DNA from: a virus
IMG/VR virus record: IMGVR_UViG_3300048925_000223
Location: 1 to 51,393 of that record
Reading direction: 5' to 3' (one strand)
DNA length: 51,393 nucleotides
The translations under genes were made by a program, and so were the position numbers. Positions 38,898 through 45,284 of the stretch are shown here, piece by piece. Under the pieces are notes generated by a model. It was given only the letters and a program-made list of their open reading frames with translations. It ran no database searches and had not been told where the DNA came from. Position 1 is the first letter of the stretch. Each line of letters begins with the position of its first letter.

Positions 38898-39730
38898 GAG
38901 TCCTCCCTAATGCCATAGTGGGATTTGGCTTCATTGATGATTGCGATGGCTTCCAGTGCCTGAAGGCCAGTTTCAAAGTCGAGGCTGATTGCGAATGTTT
39001 CTTCTGCTAATTCCGCTTCACAGTTCTTAGCGATCAGCTCAATCAATTTCCGCATCTTGGCTGAACTAAACTGCGGCATAGCAGCGCTGCGTGACAGCTT
39101 GGTTTTGCCAGCAGCCTTTACCTTAGCCATCTGCTCAAGCGCTACCGATCCAGCTTTTGTCCCATGCTCGCGTGAGAGCGCCACTGCTGTTGTAGCCGCC
39201 ACGGCGCCAGACTTAACCATTTCGATCAGCTCGTCGCCACAGGTAAGCAACTGGAGATGGTGATCGACATCAGATTGTGAGCGTTTAACGCGCTTAGCGA
39301 TCTCTGCCGGTTCCCATCCCTGATTAGCAAGGCGCTGATATGCCGCCGCGCGCTCCAGTGAAGTGAGCGGCTTACCCTGGCTGCTGGTGACCATGAAAGC
39401 AATGCGCTCGGCTTCGGTGCCGGAAAAATCCTTGCACTCAAGGCGTGGGATTTCGGTACCGGATTGAGTCGCCAGCAACGCACCGTGATAGCGGTGGTGA
39501 CCGTCGATTATCTTGATGCCTTTGTCGGTCACCTGGACCGCCAGAGGCGGCACAAATTCTCCGGCGATATAAGCGTCGCGGAATTCTTCGATATGCGCCT
39601 GATCGATTTCACGCACGTTGTAACCCGGCTCGATATATAGCTCAGACAGCGGCACCAAGAAAGTTTTCTTGGCTGACATTTCGGTGCCGTTTTTCTCTTT
39701 AGCCTTGTAAAGCGAAAGTAAACTACTCAT
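38894..39730 (-). CDS. ParB/Spo0J-family protein, orphan
   Basis: 278 residues. The N-terminal ParB-like domain has LYIEPGYNVREID, FVPPLAVQVTDKG and KIIDGHHRYHGALLA (the region that binds nucleotide in ParB). A central HTH follows (EPAEIAKRVKRSQSDVDHHLQLL). No parA gene is nearby. It lies between cII and O, where lambda has only oop and the O leader, and overlaps O by ATGA, so it is made with the replication genes. It may aid replication, gene regulation or nucleic-acid cleavage. Confidence 0.85.
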   Translation of the reverse strand: MSSLLSLYKAKEKNGTEMSAKKTFLVPLSELYIEPGYNVREIDQAHIEEFRDAYIAGEFVPPLAVQVTDKGIKIIDGHHRYHGALLATQSGTEIPRLECKDFSGTEAERIAFMVTSSQGKPLTSLERAAAYQRLANQGWEPAEIAKRVKRSQSDVDHHLQLLTCGDELIEMVKSGAVAATTAVALSREHGTKAGSVALEQMAKVKAAGKTKLSRSAAMPQFSSAKMRKLIELIAKNCEAELAEETFAISLDFETGLQALEAIAIINEAKSHYGIREDS

Positions 39731-39738
39731 AATTACTC

Positions 39739-39754
39739 CTGTATGTTGATCCAG
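39739..39754 (+). promoter_or_regulatory. LexA-like box at the OOP-like RNA promoter
   Basis: CTGTATGTTGATCCAG keeps CTG-N10-CAG and matches the E. coli consensus at 12 of 16 positions. It lies between the parB start and cII, just upstream of the putative antisense RNA. In lambda the oop promoter pO is LexA-controlled. Confidence 0.5.
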
Positions 39755-39804
39755 TTAATCCATACATCAGGCCGAGAATGAGTTACCGCTCATCTCGGCT
39801 TTTT
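39755..39804 (+). ncRNA. oop: OOP-like antisense RNA to the cII 3' end (approximate limits)
   Basis: On the + strand a strong hairpin, GCCGAGA (39771-39777) pairing with TCTCGGC (39793-39799) plus an inner TGAG/CTCA, is followed by TTTTT (39800-39804). It lies within the last codons of cII on the opposite strand. This is the location and polarity of lambda oop RNA. The 5' end is uncertain; a promoter near 39731-39760 is assumed. Confidence 0.6.
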
Positions 39805-40057
39805 CTTTGCCCAAAATCAGGGCCACTTCTTTCGCCACTGCTTTAGCCAGTTGCGCTGCGTCGTCATCAACAATCCCGTATTCCAGAATGTCGATAGCCA
39901 TGCTCATCTGCCGGAAGAAATTTTTCTTCATGCGGCTGACCTGGTACTCGGCGATACCCAGCCTTTCAGCAAAGGTTTTCTGGCTGATTGATGCCAGCTT
40001 ATTCAGCAGTGCCGACTCGATGCGGCGTGCGTTCTTGCTTTGAGTTGCTTGTTCCAT
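39767..40057 (-). CDS. cII: CII-like transcription activator
   Basis: 96 residues. RIESALLNKLASISQKTFAERLGIAEYQVSRMKKNF and VDDDAAQLAKAVAKEVALIL follow lambda CII closely: N-terminal HTH and the tetramerisation helix. CII activates pRE-type promoters with TTGC-N6-TTGC; one such site lies just upstream at 40088. Its 3' end is covered by the OOP-like RNA. Confidence 0.9.
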   Translation of the reverse strand: MEQATQSKNARRIESALLNKLASISQKTFAERLGIAEYQVSRMKKNFFRQMSMAIDILEYGIVDDDAAQLAKAVAKEVALILGKEKAEMSGNSFSA

Positions 40058-40087
40058 AGTTGATACTTGTCCTTGTTAGTTAATTGG

Positions 40088-40101
40088 TTGCGTGACATTG
40101 C
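40088..40101 (+). promoter_or_regulatory. CII-binding site of a pRE-type promoter
   Basis: TTGCGTGACATTGC has the exact TTGC-N6-TTGC CII recognition pattern. It lies between cro and cII and is oriented to transcribe rightward, antisense to cro and into cI, as pRE does. Confidence 0.75.
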
Positions 40102-40124
40102 GGTGAGCAAGTCACATGGGTTTT

Positions 40125-40163
40125 GCCCTGGTGTTCCGAGGGCGGTCAGATTGATAAAGAGCG
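40125..40163 (-). promoter_or_regulatory. nutR: nutR-like site
   Basis: On the - strand boxA CGCTCTTTA (40163-40155) is followed by a hairpin GCCCT...AGGGC (40143-40125) as boxB. It lies between cro and cII, where N would load on the pR transcript. Confidence 0.75.
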
Positions 40164-40170
40164 GTGCCGC

Positions 40171-40368
40171 TTATGCGGCGGCGTTTTTGCTGCTTGGGAA
40201 TGGTCGGGTTTCTTCTGCAACAACCTGACCATCAGGCAAGGTCGTGATAAAAATCTTCCGGCCAACTCGTACTGCTTTGCTGATTGCCGTCTGGTGAACG
40301 CCGATAATGTCGGCGGCTTTTGCCTGACCGTTCTCCTTGACGTAATCAGCGAGAGTGATCTTTTCCAT
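40171..40368 (-). CDS. cro: Cro-like repressor
   Basis: 65 residues. MEKITLADYVKENGQAKAA, GVHQTAISKAVRVGRKIF and a C-terminal FPSSKNAAA parallel lambda Cro nearly position by position. It is the first gene of the pR operon, divergent from cI, and acts at the three OR operators. Confidence 0.95.
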   Translation of the reverse strand: MEKITLADYVKENGQAKAADIIGVHQTAISKAVRVGRKIFITTLPDGQVVAEETRPFPSSKNAAA

Positions 40369-40399
40369 CGGTTTCCTCCGCGTGATTACCGATGGAGTA

Positions 40400-40465
40400 A
40401 TAATACTACGAGTATTAATTAAATCAATACCTACGGTATTTCATATTTTAATAACTGAGGTATTA
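40400..40465. promoter_or_regulatory. OR operators and promoter pR
   Basis: Three 17-bp operators: TAATACTACGAGTATTA (40401-40417), CAATACCTACGGTATTT (40425-40441) and TAATAACTGAGGTATTA (40449-40465), spaced exactly 24 bp. pR on the - strand has TTGATT (40427-40422), 16 bp and TATTAT (40405-40400), overlapping the first two. cI starts 10 bp past the third. Confidence 0.9.
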
Positions 40466-40475
40466 GAATCAGGGA

Positions 40476-41189
40476 ATGAAAAACACAAAGACGTTGACGC
40501 CGGAACAGCTGGAAGACGCTAAGCGCCTCAAGGCTCTGTACGAGTCGAAGAAGAAAAGCCTGGGCATTACCCAGCAACATATCGCGGACGCTCTGGACAT
40601 TACACAGGGTGCCGTAGGTCATTACCTGAATGGCCGCAACGCGCTTAACTTAAGCGCAGCTTTAACTTTTTCTCGCTTACTCCAGGTTCCTGTTTCTGAT
40701 TTCAGTCCATCGTTGGCAAAAGAAGTGGATGGAGCCTCTGCGCCCGCGCTCGATAAAAACGTGACCTACGCTGGACCATACGAACCAAAAGGAAGGTATC
40801 CTATGCTCAGTTGGGTCAGCGCAGGACAATGGGAAGAAGCAATGGAGCCCTATTCGATCAGCGAGATAAACGAATGGTATGAATCTGATGTGCCGATTCA
40901 GGGCACAGGATTCTGGCTGAAAGTCGAGGGCGATTCGATGACGGCACCGATCGGGCAAAGCATTCCCGAAGGCCACAGTGTGCTGGTTGATACCGGTAGA
41001 GAAGCAAAAAATGGATCGCTTGTAGTCGCTAAACTAATTGATGCTAATGAAGCGACATTTAAGAAGCTCGTCATCGACGGCGGGCAGCGCTACCTAAAAG
41101 GCCTTAATCCTGCATGGCCGATGACACCCATCAACGGTAACTGCCGCATCATTGGTGTTGTTGTTGAATCCAAAGTTAGATACGTGTAG
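40476..41189 (+). CDS. cI: CI-like prophage repressor (HTH plus S24 domain)
   Basis: 237 residues. The N-terminal HTH (LGITQQHIADALDITQGAVGHYLNGRN) is lambda CI-like. The C-terminal S24 domain has cleavage site Ala116-Gly117 (SWVSAGQW), nucleophile Ser154 (EGDSM) and a Lys in TFKKLV (about 196-197). RecA should therefore induce the prophage. It is divergent from cro and followed by a terminator; both flanks carry its operators. Confidence 0.95.
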   Translation: MKNTKTLTPEQLEDAKRLKALYESKKKSLGITQQHIADALDITQGAVGHYLNGRNALNLSAALTFSRLLQVPVSDFSPSLAKEVDGASAPALDKNVTYAGPYEPKGRYPMLSWVSAGQWEEAMEPYSISEINEWYESDVPIQGTGFWLKVEGDSMTAPIGQSIPEGHSVLVDTGREAKNGSLVVAKLIDANEATFKKLVIDGGQRYLKGLNPAWPMTPINGNCRIIGVVVESKVRYV

Positions 41190-41207
41190 CTACACCCCAC
41201 TTAATCG

Positions 41208-41229
41208 AGCCGCCTAGAGCGGCTTTTTT
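41208..41229 (+). terminator. Terminator of cI
   Basis: AGCCGC-CTAGA-GCGGCT followed by five T, 19 bp after the cI stop codon. It separates the cI message from OL/pL. Confidence 0.88.
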
Positions 41230-41269
41230 ATTACCTGCAAAAAATAAATTCCTTTCACAATCATAATTT

Positions 41270-41333
41270 TAATACTTCCCATATTATTTTTAATACTCTG
41301 GGTATTGCCATAAAATAATACCTAGAGTATTGT
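41270..41333 (+). promoter_or_regulatory. OL operators and promoter pL
   Basis: Three operators of the same type as OR: TAATACTTCCCATATTA (41270-41286), TAATACTCTGGGTATTG (41291-41307) and TAATACCTAGAGTATTG (41316-41332). pL has TTGCCA (41305-41310), 17 bp and TATTGT (41328-41333), with two operators overlapping it. Confidence 0.88.
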
Positions 41334-41377
41334 TTACCCCATCAGCAGGACGCTGACGAACAACGAAACGGATTTCA

Positions 41378-41411
41378 GCTCTTTAAAAATTTAGCCCTGT
41401 GAATACACAGG
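41378..41411 (+). promoter_or_regulatory. nutL: nutL-like site
   Basis: boxA-like GCTCTTTA (41378-41385) is followed by a perfect 6-bp hairpin CCTGTG-AATA-CACAGG (41396-41411) as boxB. It lies about 40 bp past the expected pL start. The rest of the leader to 41543 holds other GC-rich stems and no gene. Confidence 0.75.
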
Positions 41412-41543
41412 CCGAGGCGAGTGCTTCGGGCAAGAGATAGGTGGAGCTTACGCCAGTCAGGATGGTGGACCTGAGAAGCCTATGAAGTTCGGAAACGTCA
41501 CGGGTTCCGGCTCTTGCACCCAAGCACTCATTGAGGAATACCC

Positions 41544-41798
41544 ATGAACAGAAATCAACGTCGTATGGCTGCGTACAACGCACGTAAAGCCACTGAACAG
41601 ATTGAGCGTGACGGTTACACCAAAAGAATCGATCGGGCCTTTACGAAGCTCTCATTGGGCTGCACGGCGAAGGTTGCCCGCGCCACCTCCTCCCCTAGTC
41701 TGCGTGATAAGCAGGAAGGTGGAGGGGTATGTTTACCGGATGTTGCTCAGTTCGCAGCTGGCTATCGGAAATCTAAAGACAACGTGACGGCGAGGTGA
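41544..41798 (+). CDS. N: N-like early antitermination protein
   Basis: 84 residues, first gene of the pL operon after nutL. The N-terminal MNRNQRRMAAYNARK is an arginine-rich RNA-binding motif as in N proteins, which bind boxB. The C-terminal VCLPDVAQFAAGYRKSK is shared with N homologues of lambdoid phages as far as I recall. GAGGAA lies upstream of the ATG. Length (lambda N 107) and position support the call. Confidence 0.8.
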   Translation: MNRNQRRMAAYNARKATEQIERDGYTKRIDRAFTKLSLGCTAKVARATSSPSLRDKQEGGGVCLPDVAQFAAGYRKSKDNVTAR

Positions 41799-41802
41799 AT
41801 GC

Positions 41803-41964
41803 ATGAAGCAAATCAAATCGATATTGAGAAGTCGCAATCCTGAAGAAAGAGCAAAGGCTGCGGCAGGCTTATATCTCCATGGTAATTGGGTGTACATCCT
41901 GCCAAAGGAAGACAGATTCCTGAAGCGATACATCCGAATGCACAACCATGTAACGGCTGCCTAA
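41803..41964 (+). CDS. Small basic early protein (53 residues)
   Basis: MKQIKSILRSRNPEERAKA..., with a YLHGNWVYILPKEDRFLKRYI centre; basic and compact. It starts 4 bp after N and ends in the terminator hairpin that follows. No family recognised. Confidence 0.6.
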   Translation: MKQIKSILRSRNPEERAKAAAGLYLHGNWVYILPKEDRFLKRYIRMHNHVTAA

Positions 41965-41979
41965 CCAGCAGCTTTTTTT
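41956..41979 (+). terminator. Early leftward-type terminator (tL1-like)
   Basis: GCTGC (41956-41960) pairs with GCAGC (41968-41972), then seven T. It overlaps the stop codon of the previous gene and would be passed only by N-modified polymerase. Confidence 0.75.
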
Positions 41980-42001
41980 ACGCCACCTGTTCACTAAACA
42001 G

Positions 42002-42036
42002 CGTGGACGCAGCAGACATTTAAGAGGTGAGTATGA
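42002..42036 (+). repeat. Duplicated gene leader, copy A
   Basis: CGTGGACGCAGCAGA, a 5-bp spacer and AAGAGGTGAGTATGA. The same blocks with a 6-bp spacer occur at 42519-42554. Each copy includes the SD and ATG of an early gene. Confidence 0.75.
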
Positions 42037-42506
42037 GTAAATCATGGCTCGTGCCATTCCCGGATTCAGAAGCAATACATGAGGGAATGCCAGTGTTCTG
42101 GAAGTTCCAAACCACCGTCGAAGAGGATGGCATAAAGGTTTATGCGCTCCAGTACTTGGCATTCCATCAGACGGAGCATTATGCCTGGCTAGTTCCGGCT
42201 CACTGGATGGATCAGTTTGGCGGTAAAGCTGAGCCTGAACGCTGGCTTGCAGAATGGAAAAGCAAGAAAGGTCGCTATGCAATCAAGAAGGTCGCCAAGT
42301 CAGCTGAGCGGTCATTTGCCTTCCCCTCCAAGCAACTGGCAATTGAAAGCCTGCTGCGCCGCAAGAAATACCATCTCATGCGACTCAAGCAGGATATTGC
42401 CGTGGTTACCACGGTTGTAGCTGAACTCAAGCAGATTGACAGAGAAAGCCCTCTGATTGACTACAACTTCGGTCATAACGCCGAAACAGAAGCTTGGGTT
42501 TTCTAG
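42033..42506 (+). CDS. Hypothetical early protein (157 residues)
   Basis: ATG 42033 with AAGAGGTGAG upstream. WLVPFPDSEAIHEGMPVFWKF then a middle with HYAWLVPAHWMDQFGGKAEPE and a basic C-terminal half (KKGRYAIKKVAKSAERSFAFPSKQLAIESLLRRKKYHLMRL) that ends acidic. The leader is repeated almost exactly in front of the next gene. The family is not recognised; expressed early after N. Confidence 0.65.
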   Translation: MSKSWLVPFPDSEAIHEGMPVFWKFQTTVEEDGIKVYALQYLAFHQTEHYAWLVPAHWMDQFGGKAEPERWLAEWKSKKGRYAIKKVAKSAERSFAFPSKQLAIESLLRRKKYHLMRLKQDIAVVTTVVAELKQIDRESPLIDYNFGHNAETEAWVF

Positions 42507-42518
42507 TATTAGCCCCAT

Positions 42519-42554
42519 CGTGGACGCAGCAGAACTGATAAGAGGTGAGTATGA
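42519..42554 (+). repeat. Duplicated gene leader, copy B
   Basis: Second copy, supplying the SD and ATG of the interrupted gene at 42551. Identity ends at the fourth codon base, so only the leader was copied. Confidence 0.75.
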
Positions 42555-42772
42555 AAGTTAGAGAGCTGATTCAGGCACTTCAGGAGGAAGCAGAAAAACG
42601 GCCTGACTTTCTGGATAAGGATGTCACGGCGCAGGCGTAAGAGCTGGATGCAACCGCGACAGTAAACGGCTTCGCTGAAGCCAGCACGTTCATCTATCTG
42701 ACCACTGATTGCCCTGAGCCTGATGAAGATGGTTGGGATGACGATTTCGAGTACGAAGATTCAAACAATTAA
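42551..42772 (+). pseudogene. Early gene interrupted by an in-frame TAA
   Basis: The frame from ATG 42551 encodes MKVRELIQALQEEAEKRPDF..., then stops at TAA (42638-42640) after 29 codons. It continues in the same frame as ELDATATVNGFAEAST... to an acidic end and a proper TAA at 42772, 74 codons in all. The reading on both sides looks coding, and a terminator follows. A CAA-to-TAA change (Gln30) would explain it. Confidence 0.65.
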
Positions 42773-42797
42773 GCCCGCCCCCGAGCGGGTTTCTTTT
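42773..42797 (+). terminator. Terminator after the interrupted early gene
   Basis: GCCCGC (42773-42778) pairs with GCGGGT (42785-42790), followed by TTCTTTTT. Confidence 0.75.
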
Positions 42798-42819
42798 TAC
42801 CTACACAAAGGCCAAAACC

Positions 42820-42897
42820 ATGAGCACACAAGATTGCATTATCTGCTGGGTAGTGACTGTTTTGCTGATGGGGTTGGCGATGATAGCGAGGATTTGA
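42820..42897 (+). CDS. 25-residue membrane peptide
   Basis: MSTQDCIICWVVTVLLMGLAMIARI is one hydrophobic helix with a short polar start. The stop lies 1 bp before the next ATG, which argues for coupling. Very short, so only moderate support. Confidence 0.45.
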   Translation: MSTQDCIICWVVTVLLMGLAMIARI

Positions 42898-42898
42898 G

Positions 42899-43165
42899 AT
42901 GGAAGGATTTAAAGGCACACCAGGGCCGTGGCACATCAGGTCAAAGGATGTAGGTAGCGTAGGAACAGATATCCAGATGGTTCACATCTGTATGAACCCA
43001 ATTGATGTTGTTTTGGGAATGACTGATGAAGACGAAGCCAATGTCAACTTAATAGCCGCAGCGCCTGAGCTTCTTGAGGCGCTCCAGGAAGCAATGAAAT
43101 TCTCAATGAGCGAAGAAGCTTACAACAAATGCGCTGCCGCAGTGAGTAAGGCGCTGGGCCAGTAA
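42899..43165 (+). CDS. Small conserved phage protein (TPGPW...AAPELLEAL type)
   Basis: 88 residues. GTPGPWHIRS at the start and ANVNLIAAAPELLEALQEAM near the middle are the recurrent pattern of many small proteins in enterobacterial phage early regions. The function of this family is unknown to me. Confidence 0.75.
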   Translation: MEGFKGTPGPWHIRSKDVGSVGTDIQMVHICMNPIDVVLGMTDEDEANVNLIAAAPELLEALQEAMKFSMSEEAYNKCAAAVSKALGQ

Positions 43166-43178
43166 CCACTGACAACGC

Positions 43179-43304
43179 TCACTGCCTCCGGCAACGCTCC
43201 GAGCACTTACACACTTCATCCCAGCATTTCGCCCACTTTTTACGCCATGTGAAAGGCCGTCCACACACGGTGCAGACTTTGGTTGGGAGTTCACTTTTCT
43301 TCAT
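43179..43304 (-). CDS. DUF2256-family zinc-binding protein
   Basis: 41 residues. [31 protein letters not shown] matches the DUF2256 pattern ([28 protein letters not shown]). Here the segment before CSERC reads VCKCS, where relatives I recall have VKYCS. It is on the opposite strand to the early operon, so it needs its own promoter. It probably binds one zinc through four Cys; the role is unknown. Confidence 0.75.
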   Translation of the reverse strand: MKKSELPTKVCTVCGRPFTWRKKWAKCWDEVCKCSERCRRQ

Positions 43305-43401
43305 AACGCACCTCATCTGGAAAGTGATGCAGAGGGATTATTTTAGATGAATTTAGAGTGGTCGCAACGATGCGGCCAGTAACAACTGACAGGAGATAGA
43401 G

Positions 43402-43647
43402 ATGGAGTGGATTAAATGTAGTGAGCAACTTCCCGAGTTAATCGATGATTTGTGCCTGGTATATTCGGCAACTGGTGGTGACCAGTATGGATTCCCGGTT
43501 GGCGGTTACGATTGCGTGCATGTCCAAGATTACTTTGGTGACGTAACAAACGGTCTGAGCGTGAATGGCGAACAGTTATACACAAAAAGGTACCTTCATA
43601 GCGGCATCACGCATTGGATGCCATACCCCAAATTACCCACAGACTAG
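43402..43647 (+). CDS. DUF551-like protein
   Basis: 81 residues with MEWIKCSEQLPE at the start, a central YDCVHVQDYFGD and THWMPYPKLP at the end: the DUF551 layout (WIxxxexLPe...THWmPLPxPP). AGGAGATAGAG lies upstream. Common in phage early regions; role unknown. Confidence 0.8.
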   Translation: MEWIKCSEQLPELIDDLCLVYSATGGDQYGFPVGGYDCVHVQDYFGDVTNGLSVNGEQLYTKRYLHSGITHWMPYPKLPTD

Positions 43648-43744
43648 CAGCGCAATGGCTTGTGTTTACAGGCCATGACGGTGCTAGTCACCAACGCTTA
43701 AGAGTCGAGCCCTTGAGCAACAAATAGAAAGTTAGACACCTTAT

Positions 43745-43772
43745 GGGCTGCGCAATGCGGCCCTTCTTTTTT
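43745..43772 (+). terminator. Early-operon terminator
   Basis: GGGCTGC...GCGGCCC hairpin followed by TTCTTTTTT. It lies between the DUF551-like gene and the next small gene cluster. Confidence 0.8.
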
Positions 43773-43805
43773 CCAACACCAATCAACCTAAATTTTCAGG
43801 AACCC

Positions 43806-43949
43806 ATGATGAACTACGCCATCGTGGGTGGACCCGTCGTGGGTTTCACCCAGCATAACGAATCACAACTTGACCGTCTCGTTCGCCGCCTCCGCTCTGG
43901 ATGGCGCTCTCTTATCGACACACTGAATCAGCCAGGCAACTCATTATGA
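43806..43949 (+). CDS. Small early protein, possible Kil-type
   Basis: 47 residues from ATG 43806 (AGGAA upstream). It begins MMNYAIVGGPVVGFTQ and continues LDRLVRRLRSGWRSLIDTLNQPG, an amphipathic basic helix. The position before the recombination genes is where lambda has kil, and the helix recalls small division inhibitors, but I cannot confirm that. It overlaps the next start. Confidence 0.5.
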   Translation: MMNYAIVGGPVVGFTQHNESQLDRLVRRLRSGWRSLIDTLNQPGNSL

Positions 43950-44059
43950 AAATCCGCTATTTCAATAAGGCCCAAGAGCTTTCCAGAGAAGCGCATCTGT
44001 TTGGCGATAGCGCTAAGTGGGCAATGGCAATGCAGTTACTACGGAGGGCGCACCAATGA
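43946..44059 (+). CDS. 37-residue protein, ANR-like
   Basis: MKIRYFNKAQELSREAHLFGDSAKWAMAM... shows the A-x7-G-x5-W-x2-A spacing of small ANR-type regulators. ATG overlaps the previous stop and the stop overlaps the next ATG, so it is coupled on both sides. Confidence 0.5.
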   Translation: MKIRYFNKAQELSREAHLFGDSAKWAMAMQLLRRAHQ

Positions 44060-44373
44060 AATTTCGAACTTACGAAAAAGACGGCAAGGAAGTTCAGGCG
44101 ATTGCCGACAGCCTGCCGGATGACGAGCTGGACATCATCGCCGCGCGCGTTGACGAGATGATGGAGCAGCACAAGAGCAACCCGCTATTAGCGCCTATGT
44201 GCACTTTCATGCTGCGTCATTTTGATAACCCGGTTATCGGCATGTTCGATATGGATGACGAAGCGGTGGAGGCGGCTGAGGCGTTCCTGCGCGACATGAT
44301 GGTAACGGCGGCAAAACGTGAGCGTGCGATCGAGATTTGGAAGCACAACCACAGCTATGACGAGGTGGCGTGA
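44056..44373 (+). CDS. Hypothetical acidic protein upstream of recT
   Basis: 105 residues from ATG 44056. LPDDELDIIAARVDEMMEQHKSNPLLAPMC and DMDDEAVEAAEAFLRDMM give a strongly acidic helical protein; the tail is basic. GGAGG precedes the start. Overlaps of 4 bp with the upstream gene and 1 bp with recT show operon coupling. No known family recalled. Confidence 0.65.
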   Translation: MKFRTYEKDGKEVQAIADSLPDDELDIIAARVDEMMEQHKSNPLLAPMCTFMLRHFDNPVIGMFDMDDEAVEAAEAFLRDMMVTAAKRERAIEIWKHNHSYDEVA

Positions 44374-45284
44374 TGAGTTTTGACCTTATCGAATTCGTTA
44401 AGAAGCAGGAGCCGCTATTCGTTGGAGCGGTTTCCGACCAATCAATCACATGGGCCAAGGAAAGCCAATTTGCCATTCAGCTGTTCCAGAAAAATGACTT
44501 CCTCGCAAAGACAGCAATCAGCAACCCAATCAGCGCACAGAACGCGATCATCAACGTCGCTGCTATTGGCATCAGTCTAAACCCGGCGAGCAAGTTGGCT
44601 TATCTGGTGCCGCGTGACGGGATGATATGCCTCGATATCAGCTATATGGGGCTACTGCACATTGCTCAGGCGGCAGGCGTCATTAAGTGGGGTCAGTGCA
44701 AGCTGGTTCACGCCAGCGACACATATGAAACCAACGGACTGGATAAGGCACCGACGCATAAATACAACGCTTTTGTTAAGCCAGAAGAGCGCGGCGCGGT
44801 CATAGGTGGCTACTGCACAGTCAAGACGGCTGACGGCGACTATCTCACGGAAGAGATGAGCCTGGCGGAAATTGAAGATATCAGGAAGGTAAGCAAGGCT
44901 GGCACTTCACCCAAAGGTCCGTGGGTGAACTTTTGGTCGGAGATGGCAAGGAAGACCATCGTGAAACGCGCCAGCAAGTACTGGCCTCGCGCTGACCGCC
45001 TCGATAACGCAACGGACATGCTGAACGAAACGGAAGGCGTATTTACCGAACCAACAATGCCCTACACGCCAGAGGAAAAAGTAATTGAGGATGCGCAGCA
45101 GAAACAGGCTGAGTTTGATAAGCAGCTGAATGAGCTGTGTGAACTCATGCCGCTGTGCGCCTCGCTCAACGAACTAAAGGGCGTCTTCAAGACGGCATAT
45201 CGATTGACTGCTGGTATGCCTGTCCAGCAGAACGTTCAGCAAATTTATCATGAAGCCAAAAACAAACTGGAGATAGCCGCATGA
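44373..45284 (+). CDS. recT: RecT-family single-strand annealing protein
   Basis: 303 residues from ATG 44373. Features of RecT/RedB-type annealing proteins: TAISNPISAQNAIINVAAIGISLNPAS near 50-75, YLVPRDGMICLDISYMGLLHIA near 80-100 and a MARKTIVKRASKYWP segment near 190. It catalyses strand annealing in phage recombination. No RecE/exo partner is evident next to it; NinB and NinG are on the other operon. The C-terminal region is helical. Confidence 0.93.
   Translation: MSFDLIEFVKKQEPLFVGAVSDQSITWAKESQFAIQLFQKNDFLAKTAISNPISAQNAIINVAAIGISLNPASKLAYLVPRDGMICLDISYMGLLHIAQAAGVIKWGQCKLVHASDTYETNGLDKAPTHKYNAFVKPEERGAVIGGYCTVKTADGDYLTEEMSLAEIEDIRKVSKAGTSPKGPWVNFWSEMARKTIVKRASKYWPRADRLDNATDMLNETEGVFTEPTMPYTPEEKVIEDAQQKQAEFDKQLNELCELMPLCASLNELKGVFKTAYRLTAGMPVQQNVQQIYHEAKNKLEIAA

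Noticed and set aside
43743-43805. Upstream extension of the gene at 43806
   Set aside because: The earlier ATG lies within the terminator hairpin at 43745-43772; the AGGAA-supported ATG at 43806 is better.
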